A DNA stretch of 64,000 bases from assembly GCF_014204795.1 (NCBI RefSeq), contig NZ_JACHMB010000001.1, forward strand, positions 7,700,501 to 7,764,500, in the 5' to 3' direction. Source of the stretch: Nonomuraea jabiensis. GTDB lineage: Bacteria > Actinomycetota > Actinomycetes > Streptosporangiales > Streptosporangiaceae. Both the position numbers and the translations under genes were made by a program. The notes beneath the pieces are model-generated. The model did no database searches. It saw only the letters and a list, made by a program, of their open reading frames with translations, and was not told the DNA's origin. Below, in pieces: positions 17,239-25,465 of this stretch; the stretch's first letter is position 1; each line of letters begins with the position of its first letter.

Positions 17239-18234
17239 TCAGGCGATCCGCGGTAGGTCGGCGAGGCGGACCTGGCCGTGCAGCGGCCGGCCCGCGACGA
17301 ACCGTTCGACCTCGCCCACCGCGTACTCTCCCAGCGCGCGCAGCTCCCTGCCCCGGGCGCCGCTGACGTGCGGGGTCACCCAGACCCCCGGCGCGGACAG
17401 CAGGGGGTGGCCCGCAGGCAGCGGCTCGGGGTCGGTGACGTCGAGGATCGCGTTGAGCCTGCCGGACACGCACTCGCCGGTGAGCGCCTCGGTGTCGACG
17501 AGCGTGCCGCGGGCGGTGTTGATCAGCGTGGCGCCGTCCGGCAGCAGGCCGAGCCGGCGCTTGTCCAGCAGCCGGTACGTCTCGGGCAGGGCGGGCGCGT
17601 GCACCGTCACCAGGTCGGCGCGGCGGCACAGGTCGTCGAGGCCGACCGGCTCGCAGCCGAGCTCGCGGGCCTGGCGGGCGTCCAGGCAGGGGTCGTTGAG
17701 CAGCGGGGTCACCCCGTACGGTCTGAGCCGCTCGATCACCAGGCGCCCGACGCGTGAGGCGCCGATGACGCCGACGGTGGCGGCCCCGAGCCCCGCGCGT
17801 TCGCCGGGCGCCGGCACCCCGCCGGGGCGGGGGCCGTCCGGCCAGCCGCCCGCGGCGTAGGCGTGGACCCGGCGCGGCACCGACTTGGCGGCCAGGACCA
17901 GCATCGAGACCGTGTAGTCGGCGACCGGCACCGCGTTCGCCGCGGCGGCCGACGACACGACGATGCCCCGCCGGAACACCTCGGCGGTGACGTGCCCCTT
18001 GACGCTGCCGGCGGCGTGCGCGATGGCCCGCAGCCTGGGCGCGCGCTCCAGCACGGCCGCGTCGATGCGGGGGCACCCCCAGCCGGTGATCAGCACGTCC
18101 ACGTCGGCGAGCGTCCCCCCGAGGTGGGGCAGCACGGCGGCCGGGACGTCGACCACCCCGGCCAGCCGTTCGCGCACGTCATCGGGGAAGAGCTCGCCGA
18201 ACAACGCGCCGTGCATCGCGAAGGCGGCTCTCAC
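17239..18234 (-). CDS. D-2-hydroxyacid dehydrogenase (phosphoglycerate dehydrogenase-like)
   Basis: The 331-residue product has the two-domain NAD-dependent D-2-hydroxyacid dehydrogenase fold: a Rossmann motif GVIGASRVGR (about 165-174), the catalytic Arg in INTARGTLVD, an acidic residue in ILDVTDPEP, and His in VTPHVSGA. Of the usual Arg-Glu-His triad, Arg and His are clear. The GTG start overlaps the TGA of the upstream lacI by 4 bp (GTGA), which fixes it. It is the third gene of the DUF2264-LacI operon, so it probably handles a sugar-acid breakdown product. The exact substrate is unknown. Confidence 0.85.
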   Translation of the reverse strand: MRAAFAMHGALFGELFPDDVRERLAGVVDVPAAVLPHLGGTLADVDVLITGWGCPRIDAAVLERAPRLRAIAHAAGSVKGHVTAEVFRRGIVVSSAAAANAVPVADYTVSMLVLAAKSVPRRVHAYAAGGWPDGPRPGGVPAPGERAGLGAATVGVIGASRVGRLVIERLRPYGVTPLLNDPCLDARQARELGCEPVGLDDLCRRADLVTVHAPALPETYRLLDKRRLGLLPDGATLINTARGTLVDTEALTGECVSGRLNAILDVTDPEPLPAGHPLLSAPGVWVTPHVSGARGRELRALGEYAVGEVERFVAGRPLHGQVRLADLPRIA

Positions 18235-19280
18235 CGCACGCTCCGCAGCCGCCCCACCGAGCTCCTGACCACGATGTGGGTGCCGAGCGTGATCGGCGGC
18301 TCGGCCAGCGGGTCCTTGCCGGACAGGGCCAGGCGTACGGCGGCCCGGCCCAGCTCGGCGTGCGGCAGGTGGACCGTGGTCAGCCCGATGTCCTCGGCCG
18401 GGGGCACGTCGTCGTAGCCGACGATGGAGACGTCCTCGGGGATGCGCAGGCCGTGCTCGTGGATCGCCTGTACGGCCCCGGCGGCGATCACGTCGGTGGC
18501 GGCGAAGACGGCGGTGAAGTCGTCGCGCCCGGCGGCGAGCCGCCGCTTCATCGCCGCGTATCCGGCGGACCGGTCGAAATCGCAGCGCACCTCGAGCGCC
18601 GGGTCGTGCCCGAGCCCGTGGTCGGCCAGGGCCGCGCGGTAACCGGCGACGCGGCTGTCGGACGTGGTGTGGCCGGGGCGCAGCCCCAGGTAGAGGATGC
18701 GCCGGTGCCCGGCCGACAGCAGGTGGGCGGTGACCGCGTGGGCTCCGCCCCTGTTGTCGAACCCGACGGTGAGCGCCGGGACCCCCTCGCCGAGCGGCGG
18801 CCGGCCGCACAGCACCAGGCGCGAACCCGACGAGGCCAGCCCGTGGGCGTAGCGCGTCATGCGTTCGCGGTAGTCGTCGTCCAGGATCACGCTGCCCACC
18901 AGGATCACCGCCTCGGCGCGCTGCTCGCGCATCATCTGGACGATGCTGAGCTCGCGCTCCATGTCGCCGCCGGTGGTGCAGATGAGCGACAGGCGCCCCT
19001 CGGCGGCGGCCTGCTCCTCCACGCCCTGGGCGATGTAGGCGTAGTAGGGCACCGACACCGAGTTGACGACGATCGCCACCGCTCCGGGCGAGGCCACGGA
19101 CAGCGCCCTGGCCTGGGCGTTCGGCACGTAGTCCAGCTCGCGCACCGCGCGCAGCACCTTGTGCCTGGTGCTCGGCTGCACCGGGTAGTCGCCGGCCAGG
19201 GTGCGCGAGACGGTCGCCACCGAGACCCCGGCGTGCTTGGCGACGTCGCGGATGGTGACGCGCTTAGCCGGTCCAGACAA
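18231..19280 (-). CDS. LacI family regulator of module A
   Basis: The 349-residue product starts at a TTG preceded by GGGGGAG; no ATG/GTG fits before the HTH. The HTH is VTIRDVAKHAGVSVATVSRT (residues ~7-26), with a Leu-rich hinge (NAQARALS) and a periplasmic-binding-protein-like sensor domain ending in DVSIVGYDDVPPAEDIG. It overlaps the end of the DUF2264 gene by 17 bp and the dehydrogenase start by 4 bp. The obvious targets are the two identical palindromes at 21107-21118 and 21318-21329, which would give autoregulation and repression of the divergent importer. Confidence 0.9.
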   Translation of the reverse strand: MSGPAKRVTIRDVAKHAGVSVATVSRTLAGDYPVQPSTRHKVLRAVRELDYVPNAQARALSVASPGAVAIVVNSVSVPYYAYIAQGVEEQAAAEGRLSLICTTGGDMERELSIVQMMREQRAEAVILVGSVILDDDYRERMTRYAHGLASSGSRLVLCGRPPLGEGVPALTVGFDNRGGAHAVTAHLLSAGHRRILYLGLRPGHTTSDSRVAGYRAALADHGLGHDPALEVRCDFDRSAGYAAMKRRLAAGRDDFTAVFAATDVIAAGAVQAIHEHGLRIPEDVSIVGYDDVPPAEDIGLTTVHLPHAELGRAAVRLALSGKDPLAEPPITLGTHIVVRSSVGRLRSVR

Positions 19281-21093
19281 CGCGCTCCCCCACGGGTCCG
19301 TTGCGGGTGTAGCCGGGCTCGCGGCCGAGCGCGACCGTGACCCTTGATCCAGCGGCATCATTCCACGAGACCTGGTCGCCGTTCACGCGGATATCCGGCG
19401 CCTGCGCGGGGGAGCCGCGGCCCAGCCGCACCGCCGAGACGTAGACCGCGGCGCCGCCCGGATGGGCGCCGACCAGGTACGGCGTGGCGGAGTGCGGGCC
19501 GATCGCGTTCTCGTCCTGGCGCAGCGCCGCCTGGGCGGTGCGCCAGCCGTGCAGGCCGGCGATCTCACTCACCAGGCCGCCGGTCGCCACGGACGCGGTG
19601 AGCCCGGCCAGGGTGACCGCGCACGGCTCGCCGGAGGCGAGGGCGTGACCGCCGTCGCGGACCACGCTGCCCGCCGGGGCGGTGACGCGGTGCACGCGCA
19701 CCTCCCACGGGCCGTCGAGCACGGAGGCCGTCTCCACGACGACCTCGCCGTCGGCGTAGCGGGAGGCGGCGAAGCCGTGGGCGACGCCGATCCGCTCGAT
19801 GCGGCGGCGGCGGGTGGCGCGCCCGTCGGGGAGGAGCACCGCGAGGTGGTTGTCGACGTTCTCGGCCCGGCCGCCGGGGCCGGTCTCGGGCGCGGTGTGC
19901 GTGGAGTAGCCGAGTTTGGCGTAGTGCGGGTCGTCCTTGGCGCTGTCGGGGTCGTTGCCGTCGCTGCCGTGGTTGACCAGGCGGGTGACGCCGTCGGTGC
20001 GGTGCAGGAGCCAGCCGGGCGCGGGCAGGGTCAGGGCGAGGTCGCCGTCGCCGGGCGCGGTGGCCGGGGCCGTCCAGACGGGGTGGTCCGGGCCGAGCAG
20101 CAGGCCCAGGAATCCCTTGCTCGCCCAGTACGGCGACGCCGGCCCCGAGTAGCCCTGGGTCGTCGGCAGGTGCGGCCGGTGCCACCCCAGGGTGAGCAGG
20201 CCGCGCTCGTCGGGCACGCCGTGGGCGGCGAAGTGGTCGAGCGTGCGGCCCGCCATCAGGCGCGTGGTCCCCGGCTCGACGGGGGAGGCGTCGAAGATCG
20301 CGCCGAGCCAGAGCGGGGCCAGGCTCGCCATGCGGTACGTGAGCGAGCGGCCCTGGTGCATGGGGGCGCCGTCGGGGGCGAAGAAGTGCCGGTAGCCGTC
20401 CAGGAACGTGCGCAGTCGCTCCTTGTGGACCGTGGCGTCGGCGCCCGACATCCTGGTCCACCACAGCGTGTAGAGGTGGATCGCCCAGCCGCAGTAGTAG
20501 TCGTAGTTCTGCCCGGCGCCGTCGGTGTACCAGCCGTCGCCGACGTACCAGCGCTCCACCTCCGCGAGGTGCCCGTCGATCTCGCCCTGGTCGTACGGCC
20601 CGCCGACCCCGGCCAGGAACTGCTCGACGATCACCTTGAACAGCACCCAGTTGCACGGCCAGGCGCGCTTGCCCACGATCCCGCCCAGCCAGGACACCAC
20701 CCGCTCCTGGACGCCGGGGTCGAGCCGGTCGAACAGCAGCGGCCGGGTCTCGTGCAGCGCGATCGCGATCGAGGCGGCCTCCACGATCGTCTGGTTGAGG
20801 TCGGTGATGGCCGGCCAGGCGTACTCGTTGCCCGGGTCCGTGCCGTGCGCGAGCCCGTCGGCGTAGCGCTCCAGCAGGCCGGCGGGCGCGCCGGCCGGGT
20901 CGCCGGCGAGGCGGAAGGCGGCGAGCAGGAAGGTGCGCGCGAAGCCTTCGAGCCCGTCGGAGTCGGCCCCCGACCAGCTCGTCCGGCCCGGCAGCCGGTA
21001 CTGCGCGAAGCCAGGGGAGGCGTACGGCACCACGGCGTCGAGCAGCCCGTCCGCCACCTTCACCCAGTGCTCGCGAGGGCGGTCAGCACGCAC
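19264..21093 (-). CDS. DUF2264 family protein, probable uronic-acid-releasing glycoside hydrolase
   Basis: The 609-residue soluble protein has an N-terminal helical toroid-like domain (about 1-340; WPCNWVLFKVIVEQFL, NYDYYCGWAIH, PMHQGRSLTYR) and a C-terminal beta domain. This matches DUF2264 proteins, some of which are assigned to family GH154 (beta-glucuronidases), as I recall. There is no signal peptide, so it would act inside the cell on imported oligosaccharides. The GTG start has AGGAGG 6 bases upstream. It is the first gene of the operon with lacI and the dehydrogenase, under a LacI-type operator. Confidence 0.72.
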   Translation of the reverse strand: MRADRPREHWVKVADGLLDAVVPYASPGFAQYRLPGRTSWSGADSDGLEGFARTFLLAAFRLAGDPAGAPAGLLERYADGLAHGTDPGNEYAWPAITDLNQTIVEAASIAIALHETRPLLFDRLDPGVQERVVSWLGGIVGKRAWPCNWVLFKVIVEQFLAGVGGPYDQGEIDGHLAEVERWYVGDGWYTDGAGQNYDYYCGWAIHLYTLWWTRMSGADATVHKERLRTFLDGYRHFFAPDGAPMHQGRSLTYRMASLAPLWLGAIFDASPVEPGTTRLMAGRTLDHFAAHGVPDERGLLTLGWHRPHLPTTQGYSGPASPYWASKGFLGLLLGPDHPVWTAPATAPGDGDLALTLPAPGWLLHRTDGVTRLVNHGSDGNDPDSAKDDPHYAKLGYSTHTAPETGPGGRAENVDNHLAVLLPDGRATRRRRIERIGVAHGFAASRYADGEVVVETASVLDGPWEVRVHRVTAPAGSVVRDGGHALASGEPCAVTLAGLTASVATGGLVSEIAGLHGWRTAQAALRQDENAIGPHSATPYLVGAHPGGAAVYVSAVRLGRGSPAQAPDIRVNGDQVSWNDAAGSRVTVALGREPGYTRNGPVGERVVWTG

Positions 21094-21106
21094 GGACTAC
21101 CTCCTG

Positions 21107-21118
21107 GTAACCGGTTAC
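21107..21118. promoter_or_regulatory. LacI-type operator O1 (GTAACCGGTTAC)
   Basis: A perfect 12-bp palindrome with central CG sits between the promoter and the ribosome site of the DUF2264 gene. It is identical to O2 at 21318-21329. Confidence 0.8.
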
Positions 21119-21134
21119 TAGTCGGATGGGGTCG

Positions 21135-21164
21135 AACATACGCACGCCTCACAACCGCCGTCAA
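21135..21164 (-). promoter_or_regulatory. promoter of the DUF2264-lacI-dehydrogenase operon
   Basis: On the minus strand TTGACG (21159-21164) and TATGTT (21135-21140) are 18 bp apart. O1 lies just downstream, where bound repressor would block early transcription. Confidence 0.7.
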
Positions 21165-21271
21165 GGCCCGTCGCGGCCGAAGGTAACGAGATGCTAACAA
21201 CTCCGCCGGGCCGCGCGGTGAAGCCGCTGCTAAGTCCGGAATTTCGGGAATCGACGCCATACAGCCGGGTC

Positions 21272-21300
21272 TTGACGACCGTGTCAACGGCTCTTAACGT
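21272..21300 (+). promoter_or_regulatory. promoter of the module A ABC importer operon
   Basis: TTGACG (21272-21277), a 17-bp spacer and TAACGT (21295-21300). O2 starts about 10 bases after the expected transcription start. Confidence 0.7.
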
Positions 21301-21317
21301 TCAGCGCAACTTGTCGA

Positions 21318-21329
21318 GTAACCGGTTAC
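21318..21329. promoter_or_regulatory. LacI-type operator O2 (GTAACCGGTTAC)
   Basis: Exact copy of O1, in the 5' leader of the importer operon. Confidence 0.8.
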
Positions 21330-21366
21330 CAAGCCATCCGCCCCCAGCCGTTCTTGGAGTCTCGAC

Positions 21367-23364
21367 ATGGCCTATCGACCCGATCCCTCCAGCCTCAGCC
21401 GTCGCGACCTGATCAGGCTCGGCGGCGGCGCCCTCCTCGTCACCACCTCGCTGTCGGCGTGCACCGGCGGCGGATCGCAGGGCGGCGCGCAGCCGTCGAA
21501 GAGCGCGCCCCCGGCCGACCGCCCGCTGGAGGCCCCGATGCTCGCCGACCAGGTCAAGGCGGGCAAGCTCCCCGCGCTCGCCGAACGGCTGCCCGAGGCG
21601 GCCGATCGCCTGGTCGTGGACGGGCCCGAGGGCCTGGGCGGCTACGGCGGCACCTACCACGGCGCCTGCCTCGGCGAGGGCGACGACCCGTGGCTGGAGC
21701 GCCTGATCGCCTACGAGCCCATGCTGCGGGTCGACCCGGCCGGCAAGGCGACGCTGCCCGGCACGTTCAAGGAGGTTACCGCCAACGCCGACGGCACCGA
21801 GTACACCCTGCGCATGCGCAAGGGCATGCGCTGGTCGGACGGCGAGCCGTTCACCGCGGACGACGTGCTGTTCGCCATCGAGGACGTCTACTACAACGAG
21901 AAGGTCACCACCACGGGAGTGCCCGCGCTGCTGCACGTGGACGGCGAGCGCGCCAAGGTGGAGAAGGTCGACGACCATACGGTGAAGCTCACCTTCGCCA
22001 AGCCCAAGGGCGACTTCATCGACGGCTGCCGCACTGCCACCTGGACCGGGACCAACTTCGGCTTCTACCCCAAGCACTACCTGAAGGACTTCCACCCGAC
22101 GTACAACAAGGACGTCGAGAAGGACCTGAAGAAGAAGGGCTTCGGCGAGTTCGCGGCCTACTGGGAAGACCGGATCAAGTGGTGGAACAACCCCGAACGC
22201 CCGACCCTGCACGCGTGGGTGGTGACCGACCCGCTCAACACCGGCGACCGGGCGGTGGCCGAGCGCAACCCGTACTACTGGAAGGTCGACTCCGGCGGCG
22301 CCCAGCTCCCCTACATCGACAAGCTGGAGTTCGCGATCATCCAGGAGGCCGAGGTGATGCTGCTCCAGGGCGTGGACGGCAAGCTCGACTTCCACGCCCG
22401 GCACATCAACTCCGACGTGAACAAGCCGGTGCTGGCCGAGGGGCGCCAGAAGGGCGGCTACCGGTTCGTCAAGGTGGAGCCGACCTCGATGAACCGGATG
22501 ATCATCTCCCTGAACCTGTGCCACAAGGACAAGGAGCTGCGCGAGGTCTTCAGGAACAAGGACTTCCGCGTCGGCCTGTCCCACGCCATCGACCGGCAGA
22601 ACATCATCAACACCGCCTACCAGCGCCAGGGCGAGCCCTGGCAGGCGGCGCCGCACCGCAACTCGGAGTTCTTCGACGAGCAGATGGCCAAGCAGTACAC
22701 GCAGTACGACGTGAACCTGGCCAACCAGCACCTCGACAAGGCGGGGCTGACCCGGAAGGACGGCGAGGGCTTCCGCCTGCTGCCGGGCGGTGAGCGGCTG
22801 CGCTTCTCCCTCGACCTGATCACGCTGTTCCCGGAGTGGGCCAACGCGGCCGAGATGGTACGCCAGAACTGGGCGGCGGTCGGCGTCGAGATGAAGGTCA
22901 ACCCGATCGAGCGCACCCTGTTCTACGACCGCAAGGCGGCCAAGGCCAACGACCACGACGCGAACGTCTGGGCCGGGGACGGCGGCCTGCGCATCGAGAT
23001 CGACGAGCCGCGCTGGTGGTTCCCCAACGGGGAGGAGTCCAACTACGCCACCCGCTGGGGCATGTACTTCCAGACCCGCGGCGAGAGCGCGGACGGGGAG
23101 AAGCCGCCCGCGCAGACGCTGCGCCAGATGGAGCTCTACTGGCAGATGCGGACCCAGCCGGACCAGGCCAAGCGCAAGGAGCTGTTCCGGCAGATCCTCG
23201 CGATCGCCAAGGAGCAGTTCTACGCCATCGGGATCGTCCTGCCCACCGACGGCTACGCGATCGTCAGCAACAAGCTGAAGAACGTGCCGGCGAGCTACCC
23301 CGACGCCTTCCAGTTCCTCTCGCCCGGCCTCGTCAACGTGCCGACCTGGTACTTCGGGGCCTGA
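21367..23364 (+). CDS. ABC importer substrate-binding lipoprotein (SBP family 5)
   Basis: The 665-residue product starts with SLSRRDLIRLGGG, a hydrophobic core and the lipobox LSAC, i.e. a Tat-type lipoprotein signal with the lipidated Cys near residue 32. The mature protein has the family-5 (peptide/oligosaccharide) signature region (YTLRMRKGMRWSDGEPFTADDV, about 138-159) and is on the long side for the family. Family-5 proteins beside glycosidases often bind plant oligosaccharides rather than peptides, and the LacI operator and DUF2264 neighbour favour that here. GGAG precedes the ATG by 7. First gene of a four-gene operon. Confidence 0.88.
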   Translation: MAYRPDPSSLSRRDLIRLGGGALLVTTSLSACTGGGSQGGAQPSKSAPPADRPLEAPMLADQVKAGKLPALAERLPEAADRLVVDGPEGLGGYGGTYHGACLGEGDDPWLERLIAYEPMLRVDPAGKATLPGTFKEVTANADGTEYTLRMRKGMRWSDGEPFTADDVLFAIEDVYYNEKVTTTGVPALLHVDGERAKVEKVDDHTVKLTFAKPKGDFIDGCRTATWTGTNFGFYPKHYLKDFHPTYNKDVEKDLKKKGFGEFAAYWEDRIKWWNNPERPTLHAWVVTDPLNTGDRAVAERNPYYWKVDSGGAQLPYIDKLEFAIIQEAEVMLLQGVDGKLDFHARHINSDVNKPVLAEGRQKGGYRFVKVEPTSMNRMIISLNLCHKDKELREVFRNKDFRVGLSHAIDRQNIINTAYQRQGEPWQAAPHRNSEFFDEQMAKQYTQYDVNLANQHLDKAGLTRKDGEGFRLLPGGERLRFSLDLITLFPEWANAAEMVRQNWAAVGVEMKVNPIERTLFYDRKAAKANDHDANVWAGDGGLRIEIDEPRWWFPNGEESNYATRWGMYFQTRGESADGEKPPAQTLRQMELYWQMRTQPDQAKRKELFRQILAIAKEQFYAIGIVLPTDGYAIVSNKLKNVPASYPDAFQFLSPGLVNVPTWYFGA

Positions 23365-23368
23365 GCCG

Positions 23369-24358
23369 ATGCTGCGCTACATCGGCAGGCGCGTCCTCGT
23401 CCTCATCCCGACGCTGGTCGCCATCTCCGTCGTCACGTTCGTGGTGATCCAGCTCCCGCCGGGCGACTACCTGACCACGCTGACCGCGCAGCGGGCCGCC
23501 CAGGGCGACGCCGTGCCCACGGGCGAGGTGGCCCGCCTGACCGAGCGCTACGGCCTGGACGAGCCGGTCATCGTGCAGTACTGGCAGTGGATCTCCAACA
23601 TCCTGTTCCACGGCGACTTCGGCGAGTCCTTCGACTACGCCCGGCCGGTCACCGCGCTGCTCGCCGAACGGCTGCCGCTGACGATCACGCTGTCGCTGGT
23701 CACGCTCGTCTTCATCTGGGCGGTGTCGTTCCCCATCGGCGTCTACTCCGCGATCCGGCAGTACTCGGCGGGCGACTACACCTTCACCTTCCTCGGCTAT
23801 CTCGGGCTCGCCGTGCCCAACTTCCTGATCGCGCTCGTGCTGATGTGGATCGGGCTCAAGTTCTTCGGCCTGAACGCGGGCGGGATCCTGTCGCCGGAGT
23901 ACCGCGACGCCCCGTGGAGCCTGGCCAAGGTGGGCGATCTGGTGGCCCATCTGTGGATCCCGATCGTCATCTGGGGCACGGCCGGCACCGCGGGCAACAT
24001 CCGCGTGCTGCGCGCCAACCTGCTGGACGAGCTGCGCAAGCCGTACGTGGTCGCGGCCCGGGCGCGTGGCATGCCCGAACGGAAGATGACGATCATGTAT
24101 CCGGTGCGGGTGGCGATGAACCCGTTCTTCTCCACCATCGGCTGGGTCCTGCCCGGCCTCATCGCGGCGGACGCGATCACCTCCAAGGTGCTCAACCTGC
24201 AGACCACCGGGCCGCTGATGCTGCGCGCGCTGCTCGCCCAGGACATGTACCTGGCTGGCGCGATCCTGCTGATCAGCGCCGTGCTGGTGGTGGTCGGCAC
24301 GCTGGTCTCCGACGTCGCGCTCGGCTGGCTGGACCCGCGCGTCCGGCTCAGGTACTAG
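23369..24358 (+). CDS. ABC importer permease (DppB-like)
   Basis: The 329-residue membrane protein has about six helices. The N-terminal helix (YIGRRVLVLIPTLVAISVVTFV) and the VVAARARGMPERK cytoplasmic loop (EAA-type, contacts the ATPase) are typical of DppB/OppB permeases. It begins 4 bp after the binding-protein stop and pairs with the next gene to form the channel. Confidence 0.9.
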   Translation: MLRYIGRRVLVLIPTLVAISVVTFVVIQLPPGDYLTTLTAQRAAQGDAVPTGEVARLTERYGLDEPVIVQYWQWISNILFHGDFGESFDYARPVTALLAERLPLTITLSLVTLVFIWAVSFPIGVYSAIRQYSAGDYTFTFLGYLGLAVPNFLIALVLMWIGLKFFGLNAGGILSPEYRDAPWSLAKVGDLVAHLWIPIVIWGTAGTAGNIRVLRANLLDELRKPYVVAARARGMPERKMTIMYPVRVAMNPFFSTIGWVLPGLIAADAITSKVLNLQTTGPLMLRALLAQDMYLAGAILLISAVLVVVGTLVSDVALGWLDPRVRLRY

Positions 24359-24370
24359 GAGGGCCCGATC

Positions 24371-25450
24371 GTGAAGGATGAGACCCTCGCCGTCGCGTCG
24401 CAGTGGAAGCTCGTCTGGTGGGGCTTCAAACGCCACCGGGTCGCGCTGGTCTGCGGCTTCGTCACCGTCGCCATCTACCTGGTGGCGGTCTTCGCGCCGT
24501 TCCTCGCCCCCGGCTCCGGCCAGAGGACGAACGCCGACTACACCTACGCCCCGCCGCAGGCGCTGCGCTTCGACACCGACACCGGGCTGTACGTCCACCC
24601 GTACACCTTCAAGCAGGACCCCGAGACGCTGGCGCTGTCGTTCGAGGCCGACGAGAGCAAGAAGGTGCCGGTCGGGTTCTTCGTCAAGGGCGAGCCGTAC
24701 GAGCTGCTCGGGTTCATCCCCTGGGACCGGCATCTGATCGGCCCTTCGGGCGGCGGGAACGTGTACCTGCTGGGCACCGACTCGGTGGGCCGCGACCTGC
24801 TGTCCAGGATCATCAGGGGCACCACGGTCTCCATGTCGATCGGCCTGGTCGGCGTGCTGCTCTCCCTGGTGCTGGGCATCGTGCTCGGCGGCGTGTCGGG
24901 ATACGTCGGCGGCCGGACCGACACGGTGATCCAGCGCGTCATCGAGATCATCATGTCGATCCCGACGATCCCGCTGTGGATGGCGCTGTTCGCGGCCGTG
25001 CCGGCCTCGTGGAGCCAGCTCGAACGCTACTTCGCGCTCACCGTCGTCATCTCGCTGGTCGGCTGGACCGGCATGGCCAGGGAGGTGCGGGGCAAGTTCT
25101 TCGCCGTTCGCGGCGAGGAGTACGTCATGGCCGCGACCGCCGACGGCGCCGGGCGCCTGCGCATCATGTTCCGGCACATGCTGCCCTCGTTCACCAGCCA
25201 CATCATCGCCAACCTGTCGCTGTCGATCCCGTCGGTGATCCTGGCCGAGACCGCGCTGTCGTTCATCGGGCTCGGCCTGCAGACCCCGATGATCAGCTGG
25301 GGCGTGCTGCTGCAGGAGGCGCAGAACATCCGGGCGGTGTCCACCGCGCCCTGGATGCTGATCCCGGGCATCGCGGTCGTGGTGACCGTGCTGGCCATGA
25401 ACTTCTTCGGCGACGGCCTGCGTGACGCGGCCGACCCGTACAAGCACTGA
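24371..25450 (+). CDS. ABC importer permease (DppC-like)
   Basis: The 359-residue permease has an N-terminal cytoplasmic segment, a first helix (ALVCGFVTVAIYLVAVFAPFLAP), a long extracytoplasmic insert (about residues 55-130), then a core with YVMAATADGAGRLRIMFRHM, the EAA loop. AGGAGGG precedes the GTG start. The insert between helix 1 and the LGTDSVGRDLLSR motif is longer than in standard DppC and is seen in transporters for plant oligosaccharides. Confidence 0.9.
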   Translation: MKDETLAVASQWKLVWWGFKRHRVALVCGFVTVAIYLVAVFAPFLAPGSGQRTNADYTYAPPQALRFDTDTGLYVHPYTFKQDPETLALSFEADESKKVPVGFFVKGEPYELLGFIPWDRHLIGPSGGGNVYLLGTDSVGRDLLSRIIRGTTVSMSIGLVGVLLSLVLGIVLGGVSGYVGGRTDTVIQRVIEIIMSIPTIPLWMALFAAVPASWSQLERYFALTVVISLVGWTGMAREVRGKFFAVRGEEYVMAATADGAGRLRIMFRHMLPSFTSHIIANLSLSIPSVILAETALSFIGLGLQTPMISWGVLLQEAQNIRAVSTAPWMLIPGIAVVVTVLAMNFFGDGLRDAADPYKH

Positions 25451-25465
25451 CGCCGGGAGGACCGC

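Noticed and set aside
14300..18076. A 1258-residue minus-strand open frame
   Set aside because: Beyond the AraC gene it runs antisense to EamA and the isomerase, is Arg/Gly/His-rich and shows no domain; it is a GC-bias artefact.
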